From a virus, in IMG/VR virus record IMGVR_UViG_3300028025_001967, positions 1 through 26,176 of that record: a stretch of DNA of 26,176 nt. One strand, written 5' to 3'. The position numbers and the translations under genes were made by a program. Below the pieces are notes generated by a model. That model ran no database searches. It saw only the letters and a program-made list of their open reading frames with translations, and had not been told where the DNA came from. The stretch's first letter is position 1; every line of letters begins with the position of its first letter. Below, piece after piece: positions 1 through 8,842 of the stretch.

Positions 1-342
1 TATGCAATAGCTAGGACTACTGATTCAGGTAAGCCATTGAATTACACGATTCTGGCTTCAGAGATTCAGTTTGCTCCTATACCTGATAGCGTTTACAGCA
101 TACAAATGTTATATTATGGGAAACCACAGTATCTATCTGATACTAATATTGTTAACGTATTTTTAAGTAATTATCCTGATGCTTTGCTGTATGCGGCATT
201 GGGCGAAGCTGAACCATATTTGATGAATGATGCACGACTTCAGACATGGGCTGCTTTGTATGATCGTAGCATTACAGCAATTTCTACTGCCGACCAGAAT
301 GGTGAATACGGTGGTCAACCAATGTCAATGTCAGTGAGGTAA
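1..342 (+). CDS. Head-tail adaptor-like protein, C-terminal part (5' partial)
   Basis: The frame is open from the first base, so this is the 3' part of a gene that begins outside the window; the TTG at 37 is not its start. About 113 residues are visible. They show the pattern of small phage connector/adaptor proteins: a beta-hairpin segment (EIQFAPIPDSVY..IQMLYYG) followed by a helical stretch with PDALLYAAL.EAEPYLMND and LQTWAALYDRSI, then a flexible GGQPMSMSVR tail. From memory this resembles the SU10-type podoviral adaptor family, which sits between portal and tail; I cannot verify it here. Its position before small virion proteins and the absence of a tape measure fit a short-tailed phage. 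The family call is moderately sure, virion location more so. Confidence 0.6.
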   Translation, partial: YAIARTTDSGKPLNYTILASEIQFAPIPDSVYSIQMLYYGKPQYLSDTNIVNVFLSNYPDALLYAALGEAEPYLMNDARLQTWAALYDRSITAISTADQNGEYGGQPMSMSVR

Positions 343-345
343 ATC

Positions 346-732
346 ATGGCAGAAATAAGCAACTATCTCGAAAATGCGCTAATTAACGGCACTCTGCGTG
401 GTACTTCCTACACTGCGCCGACTACTACTTTTTTAGCTTTGTACACTAACGATCCTACCGATGCCGATACTGGTACTGAGGTTACAGGTGGATCGTATGT
501 TCGTCAGTCTATTACGTTTAGTGCTCCGTCTAACGGTGCTACGTCTAATAGCTCTGCGATTGAGTTTCCACAATGTACAAATACATGGGGAACAATTACT
601 CACATCGGTATTCGTGATGCGGTAACAGCAGGTAATCTGCTCTATCACTCACCATTAGATACAAGTAAGACTATATCAACTGGTGATATATTTAAGATAA
701 CTGCTACGAATCTAACCGTAACTTTGGCGTAA
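346..732 (+). CDS. Small virion structural protein (tail/fibre-associated, unnamed family)
   Basis: A 128-residue protein rich in Thr, Ser and Gly with a beta-strand character throughout. It opens with a short helix (ISNYLENALINGTLRG), then a FLALYTNDPT segment, a GGSYVRQSITFSAPSNG segment and a THIGIRDA..GNLLYHSPLD segment, ending in alternating Thr/Val strands. This arrangement is common in a family of small phage tail-associated proteins whose exact role is not settled. A GAGG ribosome binding site overlaps the end of the upstream adaptor gene, and only three bases separate the two genes, so they are co-translated. No enzymatic motif is visible. Confidence 0.6.
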   Translation: MAEISNYLENALINGTLRGTSYTAPTTTFLALYTNDPTDADTGTEVTGGSYVRQSITFSAPSNGATSNSSAIEFPQCTNTWGTITHIGIRDAVTAGNLLYHSPLDTSKTISTGDIFKITATNLTVTLA

Positions 733-742
733 GGGGTAAATT

Positions 743-1291
743 ATGTCATCTATCGTTACTCGTGCTGGCAAAGGTTCTGCTCTTAGTTATGCTGAGGTTG
801 ATGCTAACTTTACGAACCTAAATACAGACAAGATTCAATCTGGTGGTAGTGCTTCAATTATCACATTAACAAGTGCTTCTATTGGTGCTTTAACTGCAAC
901 AAGTGCAACTATTGGCGCATTAGGTACTCCGGGTTCAGGCACACTAACTAACTGTACGGTGGATGGCACTAACCCTATTGGCTACCGTGATTTACCGCCT
1001 GTAGGCACTAAGACAAGCTCTTACACGTTAGCTGTAGGTGATGTAGGTAAGTATGTACAAGTAGGTACAAGTGGCTCTATAACAATTCCTGACGCAACAT
1101 TTGCTGAAGGTGACGCAATCTCTATCTTTAATAATACGAGTGGCAACATTACGATTACCTGCACAATTACCACAGCTTACATTGCTGGTACTGATGCAGA
1201 TAAAGCTACGGTAACTCTAGCAACTCGCGGTATTGCTACGGTGTTGTTCATTAGCGGAACGGTTTGTGCTATTACAGGAAACGTGTCATGA
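743..1291 (+). CDS. Tail fibre/virion structural protein, beta-rich
   Basis: 182 residues. The N-terminus carries GKGSALSYAEVDANFTNLNTDK, a segment found at the start of many phage fibre and appendage proteins. It is followed by Ser/Thr/Ala-Ile repeats (residues about 35-65, SASIITLTSASIGALTATSATIGAL) that look like a beta-helix or fibrous stalk, and a C-terminal beta domain with YTLAVGDVGKYVQVGTSGSITIP and a GDAISIFNNTSG motif. A GGGGTAA ribosome binding site lies seven bases upstream of ATG. Its stop overlaps the next start (ATGA at 1288-1291), so the LamG protein is probably translated by coupling. Function inferred: part of a fibre or appendage. Confidence 0.6.
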   Translation: MSSIVTRAGKGSALSYAEVDANFTNLNTDKIQSGGSASIITLTSASIGALTATSATIGALGTPGSGTLTNCTVDGTNPIGYRDLPPVGTKTSSYTLAVGDVGKYVQVGTSGSITIPDATFAEGDAISIFNNTSGNITITCTITTAYIAGTDADKATVTLATRGIATVLFISGTVCAITGNVS

Positions 1292-3246
1292 GTGGCATTA
1301 TGAATATGTTTGTTGCTGCCAAAACAACGATAGCAACAGCAGTCGATGCGTTCTTTAACCTGACTACGTTACTGCTTAACACTAGCAGCACTAACGGAGC
1401 GCAAAACAATACGTTCTTAGACTCTAGCACTAACAACTTCACTATTACTAGAAATGGTAATACTACGCAGGGTACGTTTACGCCGTTTAGTCAGACAGGG
1501 TGGAGTAATTTTTTAGATGGAAGTAGTCATTTAAGTTCAACTACGGCAGGTGTTGGTGGTTCTGGAGACTTCACAGTAGAGGCTTGGGTATTTCCAACAA
1601 TTACATCATCTATTGATAACCCAATATATGATACTCGCGGTGGAACTGGATGGAATCTTTTTATCCCATCTGGTCTTTTGACATTAAATAGTTATGACAC
1701 TACTGCTGGAGTTTTGCTTGGAGCATCTACAAATAGTCTAACGCTAAATGCTTGGAATCACGTTGCTTTTGTAAAAAGTGGCTCTAACAATACTTATTAT
1801 ATAAACGGCGTATCGTCAGGAACATATACAAGAGCATCAACTGCCACACCGAGCGCAACAAAAATAGGTTCTGATACTGGTAGCGGTAAATTTAGAGGCT
1901 ATATATCAAACTTTAGAACAGTTACATCGGCGGTATATACGTCTGGATTTACTCCAAGCACTACGCCACTAACAGCAATTTCTGGAACAACTCTATTAAC
2001 GTGTCAATCAAACCGTTTTGTTGATAATAGCGCAAGTCCAATAACGCTTACTGCTAACGGCACACCATCCGTCCAAGCCTTCAGCCCATTTGCTCCTACT
2101 GCTGCATACGATGCTGCTGTAGTAGGTGGTAGTGGGTATTTTGATGGTAGTGGGGATTATTTAGTCACTCCATCCAATGCCGCATTTACTTTCGGCACTG
2201 GTGATTTTACTGCTGAAGCTTGGGTTTACCCAACATCTCTTTCGGCGAGCAACAAGGTAATATTTGATTTTCGTGCTGCTAATGATACTAGCGGTTATCA
2301 AATTGGCTTATATTCCACAACCACACCCTATGTAGCAAACTCTGGTGGAGGAATCCTAAATGGTACTGCTACGATGGCTCCAAACGCATGGATGCACGTT
2401 GCAGTAACACGCGCAAGCGGTACGCTTAGAATATTTATCAATGGAGTATCAGCCGGTTCAACATCAAATTCATTAAATTGCACAAATACAGTTTGTAATA
2501 TAGGTGGTAACTACAGCGGTGGTGAGGCGTTTCCCGGATACATTGCGAACGCTCGTGTTGTCAAAGGAACTGCTGTCTATACGGCTGCATTTACGCCACC
2601 AACAGCTTTGCTGACTGCTATTAGCGGCACATCATTACTGCTTAACGCAACCAACGCTGGCATATACGACTCTACTGCTAAGAATGTATTAGAGACTGTA
2701 GGCAATGCACAGGTAAGCACGACACAGGCTAAGTGGGGTACTACTAGCATGGCGTTTGATGGAACTGGTGATTATTTAAAACTTCCAAGTAATGCTCTAT
2801 ACACATTTGGAACAGGAGCGTACACAATAGAATTTTGGATATATCCTAATTCTTTGGCTGCTGGTACATATCACGTTGTTGGAGCAAATGCTACTAATGG
2901 AATTATTATTGCTATAAACAATGCAAAAATTGCGCTTAATAAATATGGAGTTGGTGACGTACTTGCATACAACACAGCTTTGACTACTTCAACATGGACT
3001 CATGTAGCTATTGTTAGAGAAGGTACTGGAACTAACCAGACAAAGATATATGTAAACGGCACAAGCGTTGCTACAGGTACAGATACAAATGATTGGACTG
3101 TTACCACTAACTTTGGTGTCGGCGCAAATACGTCAGATGGAAGTCAAGGTATTAACGCTTATTTAGATGACCTTCGTATAACAAAAGGTTACGCACGATA
3201 CACAGCAAACTTTACTGCGCCTACCGCAGCCTTTCCTGTTCAATGA
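1288..3246 (+). CDS. LamG/concanavalin-like triple-domain adhesin (virion-associated)
   Basis: I start this gene at ATG 1288 (652 residues), not at the upstream TTG 1264: ATG 1288 overlaps the previous stop and has AGGAAA in front of it. After a short N-terminal segment there are three copies of a laminin-G-type jelly-roll domain, at about residues 70-225, 280-440 and 485-645. Each shows an FDG..DYL strand, a [10 protein letters not shown]-type strand, a [13 protein letters not shown] strand, an IYVNG-type strand, a Y(I/L).[12 protein letters not shown] segment and a Y(T)..F.PPT ending. Such domains bind sugars or proteins, and in phages usually sit on fibres or capsid decorations. A host-surface or environmental glycan-binding role is inference. 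The tandem repeats imply internal duplication. Confidence 0.8.
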   Translation: MSGIMNMFVAAKTTIATAVDAFFNLTTLLLNTSSTNGAQNNTFLDSSTNNFTITRNGNTTQGTFTPFSQTGWSNFLDGSSHLSSTTAGVGGSGDFTVEAWVFPTITSSIDNPIYDTRGGTGWNLFIPSGLLTLNSYDTTAGVLLGASTNSLTLNAWNHVAFVKSGSNNTYYINGVSSGTYTRASTATPSATKIGSDTGSGKFRGYISNFRTVTSAVYTSGFTPSTTPLTAISGTTLLTCQSNRFVDNSASPITLTANGTPSVQAFSPFAPTAAYDAAVVGGSGYFDGSGDYLVTPSNAAFTFGTGDFTAEAWVYPTSLSASNKVIFDFRAANDTSGYQIGLYSTTTPYVANSGGGILNGTATMAPNAWMHVAVTRASGTLRIFINGVSAGSTSNSLNCTNTVCNIGGNYSGGEAFPGYIANARVVKGTAVYTAAFTPPTALLTAISGTSLLLNATNAGIYDSTAKNVLETVGNAQVSTTQAKWGTTSMAFDGTGDYLKLPSNALYTFGTGAYTIEFWIYPNSLAAGTYHVVGANATNGIIIAINNAKIALNKYGVGDVLAYNTALTTSTWTHVAIVREGTGTNQTKIYVNGTSVATGTDTNDWTVTTNFGVGANTSDGSQGINAYLDDLRITKGYARYTANFTAPTAAFPVQ

Positions 3247-3247
3247 C

Positions 3248-3766
3248 ATGGAGCAATTATCTTTACTTAATGATAATAATGTTGTGCTTGAGTTAGAGCA
3301 CAATAAAAAAATTGAGAAAAGAAAAAAAGATAATGCTTATATGTTGTATTGGAGAAATACAGAAAAGGGGAAAAAGTATTTTAGTAAATACTTTAAAGAA
3401 AGATATGAGGCAAATAAAGATGAAATTAATGCAAAAACAAAACAACAAAGATTAAATAACATAGAAAAAACAAGAGAATATGATCGCAATAGGTATTACA
3501 AAAATCCTACTCCGTATAAAGTAAGGGCAAGACAAAGAGAGGAAATTATTGTAAACAGAACAGTTAAATGGGCTAATAAAGAAAAAATAAAAACAATATA
3601 CGGAATGGCTAAATTTATGGATTACATAAACCCTTTTGTAAAACATCATGTTGACCATATTGTTCCATTGCGAGGAAAGAATGTTTGTGGTTTGCATGTA
3701 GAAAACAATTTATCAATTATTCCAGCAAGTCAAAACCTTGCAAAAGGAAATGTTTTTACCCAATAG
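3248..3766 (+). CDS. HNH endonuclease (free-standing, probable mobile gene)
   Basis: 172 residues, very Lys/Asn rich. The N-terminal two thirds form a basic helical DNA-binding region with repeated Y/K/R patterns ([30 protein letters not shown]). The C-terminus is an HNH nuclease: H133-H134, DHIVPL at 136-141 (H137 is the expected general base), CGLHVENNL at 147-155 and SQNLAKGN at 161-168. The gene is strikingly AT-rich compared with the structural genes on either side and has no convincing ribosome binding site; its ATG follows the LamG stop by one base. Both facts suggest an inserted homing-type gene. It may instead be a DNA-processing nuclease, but HNH genes for packaging normally sit beside terminase. 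Confidence 0.85.
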   Translation: MEQLSLLNDNNVVLELEHNKKIEKRKKDNAYMLYWRNTEKGKKYFSKYFKERYEANKDEINAKTKQQRLNNIEKTREYDRNRYYKNPTPYKVRARQREEIIVNRTVKWANKEKIKTIYGMAKFMDYINPFVKHHVDHIVPLRGKNVCGLHVENNLSIIPASQNLAKGNVFTQ

Positions 3767-3773
3767 GTGACTT

Positions 3774-4085
3774 ATGTATTCTAAAAATGGTTCTATACCT
3801 AAGCCTGAGACAGATGGCACAGATGGATGGATTGAGGTGGCTGATGCTCCTGAGTGTCCTGCTGGCAAAGAGGTAGTGTGGTGGTATCCACCGGGTTGGG
3901 TTATTCGTGATCCTAAACCTGAGGGTAATTGGTCTTGGAGTCAGTCAGAGGAGCGATGGGTTGAGTTTTCTTTGCCACAAGAAATAGCCACAGTTGAAGT
4001 ATCTGTCTTAGAATCTATTCAAATTAATACTATTACTTCGTCTGATGTTCAGACATTAACGTCAGAGCAGATTAGTGGATTGTAA
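3774..4085 (+). CDS. Hypothetical virion/fibre-associated protein
   Basis: 103 residues with no recognised family. An N-terminal Trp-rich part (residues 10-70) contains DGTDGWIEVADAPECPAG, WWYPPGWVIRDPKPEGNW and SWSQSEERWVEF; the C-terminal 30 residues are helical, ending in DVQTLTSEQISGL. The Trp/Pro pattern is reminiscent of small fibre-assembly or fibre-tip proteins, and the gene sits between fibre-like genes, so a structural or chaperone role is a guess. An AGGTGA ribosome binding site precedes ATG, directly after the HNH gene. The stop and the next start overlap (TAATG). Confidence 0.55.
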   Translation: MYSKNGSIPKPETDGTDGWIEVADAPECPAGKEVVWWYPPGWVIRDPKPEGNWSWSQSEERWVEFSLPQEIATVEVSVLESIQINTITSSDVQTLTSEQISGL

Positions 4086-4732
4086 TGGCTACAAATTATG
4101 TCGACTTCGACTACTGGGTTCAGGGCTATGGTGAAGGTGACCTAAGTCAGCCTGATCTATACGTAACTGCTGGTTATTGGGATGCTGGCTATTGCGAGAA
4201 TGAAGATACTGGCGGTGTAGCATCTATCACGGCTACTGCTACAGTAACAGCAAGGGCAGTAGACTTTACTTTCGGAACTGCGTCTATTACAGGTAATGCG
4301 ACTGTAACTGCTCTATGCGTTCCTGATCTATACGTAGTAAAAGGTTATTGGGTTGGTGGGTATTGCGAGAACGAGGATATTGAGCCTAGTGCTTCTATTG
4401 TCGGTACTGCTACTGTAACGGCTATAGGTACTCAGACATTTACAAGTGCTGCAAGCATTACTGGCAATGCTCAGGTATCAATTAATGTCGCTAATGTTCA
4501 AGTAGGAACAGCAGCAATTACTTCTGTTACAACTGTCACAGCTAACGGTACATCAGTTCTTGTTGGTAATGGAAGTATTACTGGCAATGCGTTAGTTACT
4601 GCTCTTGGCACAGGTATATTTGTTAGGACTGCTGCTATTACTGCTAATGCTGATGTGGGTGTAATTGGTGATGTTATTGGTTACCAATGGACTGTAGTAA
4701 CTCCAGAATCAACTAATTGGGCTAGACAGTAA
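4085..4732 (+). CDS. Repeat-containing structural protein with duplicated GYW module
   Basis: 215 residues built from repeats. A module (residues about 22-41: PDLYVTAGYWDAGYCENED) recurs 57 residues later as PDLYVVKGYWVGGYCENED. Between and after them, short beta repeats of the form ASITGNATVTA recur about seven times, spaced by V/F..G-type linkers. This gives an extended beta-repeat stalk with two aromatic/Cys modules near the N-terminus. The last 20 residues (GYQWTVVTPESTNWARQ) form a separate cap. No enzymatic motif is present. Such low-complexity beta repeats are typical of fibres and capsid decoration proteins. Function unknown; virion location is inferred from neighbours. Confidence 0.6.
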   Translation: MATNYVDFDYWVQGYGEGDLSQPDLYVTAGYWDAGYCENEDTGGVASITATATVTARAVDFTFGTASITGNATVTALCVPDLYVVKGYWVGGYCENEDIEPSASIVGTATVTAIGTQTFTSAASITGNAQVSINVANVQVGTAAITSVTTVTANGTSVLVGNGSITGNALVTALGTGIFVRTAAITANADVGVIGDVIGYQWTVVTPESTNWARQ

Positions 4733-6390
4733 TGGCAAAGCAAAAGATTATTTTTGGTGAGTGGTTGCCAGATCAGCCGGGTGTTACTGGTGCAATAACT
4801 GATGCCTATAATTGTTATCCAGTTACTAATGGCTATGCTCCGTTACGTGAGGCTGTAGATTACTCATCTAATGCAGGTCAGAACTTATTGGTAGCATTTG
4901 CGGGTAAGTTTTCTGGTGCATCTACGCTATTTGCTGCTGGTGCTACACAGATTTACAAGTTTAATCCTAGTAATACTGGCTTAGATGCCTTAACCACTAC
5001 TGGCTATTCTACTGTTGAGTCATGGGATATTACTCAGTTTGGCTCTAAGATGATTCTGGCTAATGGTGCAGACCAGTTACAGGCTTATGATTTAGGATCA
5101 TCGACTTACTTTGCTGACTTGGCTGCTGCTGCTCCTGCTGCTAAATTTGTAACTGTAGTTCGAGACTTTGTTGTAGCGGCTAACGTAGGTGGTGAGGAAA
5201 ATAAGGTCTACTGGTCAGATATTAATGACGAGACTGATTGGACTCCGGGTGCTGCTTCTCAGTCTGACTCTCAGATAGTACCTGATGGCGGTGACATTAC
5301 AGGTCTAGCAGGTGGTGAATACGGTCTAATCTTTTTAGAGCGTGCTATCTATCGTATGACGTATGCAGGCAGTCCGTTCTTCTTCCAATTTGACGCTATT
5401 TCTAGGACGTTAGGCTGTATGTCTAACGGTTCTATCGCTCAGTTTGGGAATTTAACTTACTTTTTAGCTGATGATGGCTTTTATGTCTGCGATGGTAAGT
5501 CAGTTAAGAATATCGGAGTAGAGAAGGTTAATCGTTGGTTCTTTGATAATGTCAGTTTGAGTGAAATTCAGACTGGTATGAGCGCAACCATTGATCCAGT
5601 ACGTAAGTTAGTTATCTGGAACTTTAAGAATAACTTCGGTCGCAGATTCTTGCTGTACTACTCTATTGATCTGAATAAGTGGAGCTACGGTTCAACTGAC
5701 GTTAACTTCCTAGCCTATGGTCTGACTCCTAGTGCCACACTTGAGCAGTTAGATATTTATTATTTTGATACTACAAACCAGAAAACTGGTACGTATACAC
5801 AAAGTAGCACTACTGTTACTGTTACTGTAACGGATCATGGGTTAGAGACTGGTGCTTATGTATCTTTTGACGCTACTTCTGGTGCTGGAGTAGATGGAGT
5901 ATTTGCAGTAACAAGAACTAATGCGAATGTATTTACATTTACGGCAGCAACTGGCGCGACTATCACTACTTCAAATTGCACAATCACATTGCCAAGTATC
6001 GATAACACGGCAGAGCAGATACCGTTAGATTCACGTACTTGGGCTGGTGGTCAGCTTATATTCGTTGGTGTTAGAAATCAGAGAATTGTTGTTTTCTCTG
6101 GTGCATTGCAAGCTGCTTATATTACTTCTGGAGACATTGACATTGGACGTTCTATTATCACATTGGCAAAACCTATTATCGATAATGGAATCGCGTCAGT
6201 CGCAGTTGCCAGTAGAAAACTATTGTCAGACAGCGTCGAATTCGGAACAACAGCTACACCAGACTCAGACAACAGAGTGCCATTGAGAGCTAACGGTAAT
6301 TACCATCGTATTAAGGTAACTCCGACTAATGCCAATTGGGAAACTATTGTAGGTTGTGAGATTGAAATTACTCAACAGGGTAATCGATGA
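4732..6390 (+). CDS. Tail nozzle/hub-like structural protein
   Basis: 552 residues. The start FGEWLPDQPG..GAITDAYNCYPVTNGYAPL, repeated blade-like segments (LFAAGATQIYKF, WDITQFGSKMILANG, FVTVVRDFVVAANV, NKVYWSDINDETDWTPG) and the IYRMTYAG / FQFDAISRTLGCM / LTYFLADDGFYVCDG run form a beta-propeller-like protein. It resembles the nozzle or tail-stabilisation proteins of podoviruses (the role of T7 gp12 or P22 gp10), which close the tail tube and hold packaged DNA. A Thr/Val-rich insertion at about residues 345-425 could be a surface-exposed Ig-like domain. TAATG overlap with the upstream gene and ATGA overlap downstream point to a single transcript. The fold assignment is from pattern memory, not from a search. 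Confidence 0.65.
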   Translation: MAKQKIIFGEWLPDQPGVTGAITDAYNCYPVTNGYAPLREAVDYSSNAGQNLLVAFAGKFSGASTLFAAGATQIYKFNPSNTGLDALTTTGYSTVESWDITQFGSKMILANGADQLQAYDLGSSTYFADLAAAAPAAKFVTVVRDFVVAANVGGEENKVYWSDINDETDWTPGAASQSDSQIVPDGGDITGLAGGEYGLIFLERAIYRMTYAGSPFFFQFDAISRTLGCMSNGSIAQFGNLTYFLADDGFYVCDGKSVKNIGVEKVNRWFFDNVSLSEIQTGMSATIDPVRKLVIWNFKNNFGRRFLLYYSIDLNKWSYGSTDVNFLAYGLTPSATLEQLDIYYFDTTNQKTGTYTQSSTTVTVTVTDHGLETGAYVSFDATSGAGVDGVFAVTRTNANVFTFTAATGATITTSNCTITLPSIDNTAEQIPLDSRTWAGGQLIFVGVRNQRIVVFSGALQAAYITSGDIDIGRSIITLAKPIIDNGIASVAVASRKLLSDSVEFGTTATPDSDNRVPLRANGNYHRIKVTPTNANWETIVGCEIEITQQGNR

Positions 6391-7178
6391 CTAGATCAGT
6401 ACAGTTTCGTACTTTACCTGTATTCGGTGCTGACGAACGTGCTGTATCTGAGGTTGTCCGTGGGATTATGGACGGTAAGACGAACAATACTGGAACGATT
6501 ACTTTAGCGACTGGTAATGCCACAACGACAACGCTGTATGACGGTCGTATAGGCAAGGAGAGCTTGATTTTCCTAGTTCCTGTATCTGCTGCTGCTTACA
6601 CTGATTCGATGCCTTATGGAGCGTTTCAGAGCCTTGTAGACCAGTCTATAACGGCTAATACTGCCACAGCGATGACGTTGGATACTACTGACTATTCCAA
6701 TGCGGTATATCTGTCGAATAGCTCGCGGATGAATGTCAGGAATACTGGTATTTATAATCTGCAATGGTCAGGTCAGTTTGTTAATACAGATAGTCAGTTG
6801 CACGATGTTAGCGTTTGGTTAAGAAAGAACGGAACAGACATTACAGGATCGACAGGCTTTATATCGGTTCCTAATAGTCATGGCGGCGTTAATGGTCATA
6901 CCATTGCAGGGTGGAACTATTTCCTAGAGTTATCGGCTGGTGACTATATTGAGATTTATTGGTCAGCTACTAATGCGGCTATTAGTTTGCAGCATTTTGG
7001 AACTCAGACTAGTCCGACTAGACCGAGTACAGCATCACTTATTACGACATTAAATTATATTTCTCCTAATGCTTCTACTAATGTATATGTTAGTAGTCAG
7101 ACGCAAGGAAGTGCTACCCTGACACATTGGTCTAACAACACAGCGAATAAAACGTATGGTTACATTGTGGTGGGTTAA
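6387..7178 (+). CDS. Virion structural protein with C1q/TNF-like domain
   Basis: 263 residues. The N-terminus (RTLPVFGADERAVSEVVRG.MDGKTNNTGTITL) is a conserved phage virion segment that probably attaches to the tail. The middle, roughly residues 100-210, resembles a C1q/TNF-type jelly roll: NVRNTGIYNLQWSGQF, VSVWLRKNGTDI, WNYFLELSAGDYIEIYWSA. The end (HWSNNTANKTYGYIVVG) is a short C-terminal strand pair. Such proteins commonly act as trimeric fibre or decoration modules. ATGA overlap with the nozzle-like gene upstream and TAATG overlap with the next gene. Confidence 0.6.
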   Translation: MTRSVQFRTLPVFGADERAVSEVVRGIMDGKTNNTGTITLATGNATTTTLYDGRIGKESLIFLVPVSAAAYTDSMPYGAFQSLVDQSITANTATAMTLDTTDYSNAVYLSNSSRMNVRNTGIYNLQWSGQFVNTDSQLHDVSVWLRKNGTDITGSTGFISVPNSHGGVNGHTIAGWNYFLELSAGDYIEIYWSATNAAISLQHFGTQTSPTRPSTASLITTLNYISPNASTNVYVSSQTQGSATLTHWSNNTANKTYGYIVVG

Positions 7179-7576
7179 TGGAGTATAGATATATTGCTCC
7201 GCAGGAACTAAGACAATGGTGGGCTAGTGTAAGAACTGGCTTAGAGAAGATTAAAAGTAGGAGTCCAGAAAACTGGATTATTGAAGATGTATATACAGAC
7301 TGTTTCAATCAAAAGAGTCTGTTGTTTGTACTGATAGAGAATAACCACTACGCTGGCTTCTTTGTCCTGCAACCACAAGGTGAGACTATGCATCTATGGG
7401 CTGCTTATTCGTTAGAAAATAGTTATGATGTTGTCGAAAATGCCTTAAAATACATAAAAGGCATGGCTGCTGAAGCTAAGGTTAAATACATAACATTTTC
7501 TAGCCATAGGCGGGGTTGGGCTAAAAGGGCGGCTGATTACGGATTCCGTCCACGACAATGGATTAGTGAGGTTTAA
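7178..7576 (+). CDS. GNAT-fold-like protein in the virion module
   Basis: 132 residues. The order of elements fits a small GCN5-related fold: N-terminal helices with a W-rich QWWASVRTGLEKI, a strand LLFVLIENNHYAGFFVLQP, a strand MHLWAAYS, a long helix (DVVENALKYIKGMAAEAK), a strand VKYITFSS and a final GWAKRAADYGFRPRQWISEV, which matches the 'a..GF......' end of acetyltransferases. The pyrophosphate-binding loop (Q/RxxGxG/A) is not evident, so catalysis is doubtful. Short GNAT-like proteins are found beside ejection proteins in podoviruses (T7 gp13-like position), so an internal virion or assembly role is plausible. Confidence 0.55.
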   Translation: MEYRYIAPQELRQWWASVRTGLEKIKSRSPENWIIEDVYTDCFNQKSLLFVLIENNHYAGFFVLQPQGETMHLWAAYSLENSYDVVENALKYIKGMAAEAKVKYITFSSHRRGWAKRAADYGFRPRQWISEV

Positions 7577-7577
7577 T

Positions 7578-8315
7578 ATGGGTGGTGGCGGCGGCGGTAC
7601 TCAAAAAAGCACGACAACGACGAGCATCGATCCTACGATTGCTCCGTATGTTACTTATGGCTTAGAAGAAGGTAAGCGGCTATATGAGTCTCAGGCTCCT
7701 ACATTCTTCCCCGGTCAGACTTACGTATCTCCTTCGGCTCAGACTCAGGAAGCCTTGCGTATGGCTCAAGAAAGAGCTATGGCAGGTTCTCCGCTTACTC
7801 AGGCAGCACAGGCTGAGACATTAGCAACGATTCAAGGACGAGGCGTTAATCCATTCCTAGCGGGTGCTTTAGAGCAGACGAATCGTCTAGCAGGTGAGGA
7901 TTATCTGCGTAACATCCAGAAATTACAGTCAGGTGCATCGTCAATGGGGCGTTATGGTTCTGCTGCTCAAGGTCAGCAAACAGGTCAGGCTCAAGACATC
8001 TTTGCTCGTGCATTAGCGGAACAAGGCGGTCAACTAGCATATAACTCGGCTGAAGCTGAACGTGCTCGTCAAATGGCGGCTGTTGGTGCTGCTCCTCAGA
8101 TGGCTGCTCAGGACTATGCTGACATACAGCGATTACTTAGCGTTGGTGGTGCTAGAGAGGCTCAGAGTGCTGCTGAACTGCAAGATGCAATGAATCGCTT
8201 TAACTTCCAGCAAAACCTACCACAAGCTAAATTAAGTCAGTTTGCTAACCTATTCTCTAGCGTTCCGCAGGGTTCAACTACGGTGCAGCAAGCGACACCA
8301 CAAGGGGGTAAATAA
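7578..8315 (+). CDS. Probable internal virion (DNA ejection) protein, Gly-rich N-terminus
   Basis: The start is set at ATG 7578, six bases after an AGGT ribosome binding site, rather than GTG 7566. 245 residues. It begins MGGGGGGTQKSTTTTS, a hallmark start of many phage internal virion proteins, followed by DPTIAPYVTYGLEEGKRLY and FFPGQTYV. The rest is a helical, Ala/Gln-rich body (EALRMAQERAMAG, QAAQAETLATIQG, LQDAMNRFNFQQNLPQAKLSQFANLFSS). No catalytic motif. The gene is first in a run of four similar proteins and would be injected with or before the genome. The role is inferred from composition and order. Confidence 0.65.
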   Translation: MGGGGGGTQKSTTTTSIDPTIAPYVTYGLEEGKRLYESQAPTFFPGQTYVSPSAQTQEALRMAQERAMAGSPLTQAAQAETLATIQGRGVNPFLAGALEQTNRLAGEDYLRNIQKLQSGASSMGRYGSAAQGQQTGQAQDIFARALAEQGGQLAYNSAEAERARQMAAVGAAPQMAAQDYADIQRLLSVGGAREAQSAAELQDAMNRFNFQQNLPQAKLSQFANLFSSVPQGSTTVQQATPQGGK

Positions 8316-8839
8316 TGGCTGATCCAGTTAGCGGAAGTATTATTGCTTCTCAACTTGTTCCAACGGTAGCGGCTTCTATTCCTGCTCTTGCAAGCACTAC
8401 TGCATTAGCGGCTCCATTTGCGGCTGAGGCTGCGGCTGCTTCATTGCCCGGAATTGTTTCTCAGGCTGCTCCATTTGCGGCAGCTAGCAATCCTTTTGTT
8501 AGTGCTATTGGTAACGGAATGGCTGGAAATCCGTTTATTGGTACTAGCCAAATAGTTGGCGGTATGAATGGTGTTGTAAATCCTGCTAGTGGTGGTGGAT
8601 TTGGTCAAAGTATTTTAAATACTATTAGTGGTGCTAATAAATTTATGAATCAAAATCCTACTACATCACAAATAGGATTTGGACTAGCTAGAGACTTAAT
8701 GGCTCCAGAACAGCCTATGCCATACGCTCCTGCTGGACAAGTTAATAGAGGTCAGATTCAGCCAATGGATTACATGAGCTTACTGAATCCTCAGCAACAG
8801 ACTGTTATTCGTCCACCACAAATTTCGTTATTGGGGTAA
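8315..8839 (+). CDS. Probable internal virion protein, Ala/Gly-rich
   Basis: 174 residues with a strongly hydrophobic, Ala-rich first third (IIASQLVPTVAASIPALASTTALAAPFAAEAAAASLPG) that could insert in or cross a membrane, a Gly/Asn-rich middle (SGGGFGQSILNTISGANKFMNQNP) and a Pro/Gln-rich end (PEQPMPYAPAGQVNRGQIQPMDYMSLLNPQQQT). Starts in the TAATG of the preceding gene. Composition and location suit an ejection or core protein forming part of a transenvelope channel. No family is recognised with certainty. Confidence 0.55.
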   Translation: MADPVSGSIIASQLVPTVAASIPALASTTALAAPFAAEAAAASLPGIVSQAAPFAAASNPFVSAIGNGMAGNPFIGTSQIVGGMNGVVNPASGGGFGQSILNTISGANKFMNQNPTTSQIGFGLARDLMAPEQPMPYAPAGQVNRGQIQPMDYMSLLNPQQQTVIRPPQISLLG

Positions 8840-8842
8840 TTT

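Noticed and set aside
433-648. Minus-strand 71-residue open frame inside a virion gene
   Set aside because: It is a shadow of the plus-strand structural gene, with Cys/Arg-rich nonsense composition.
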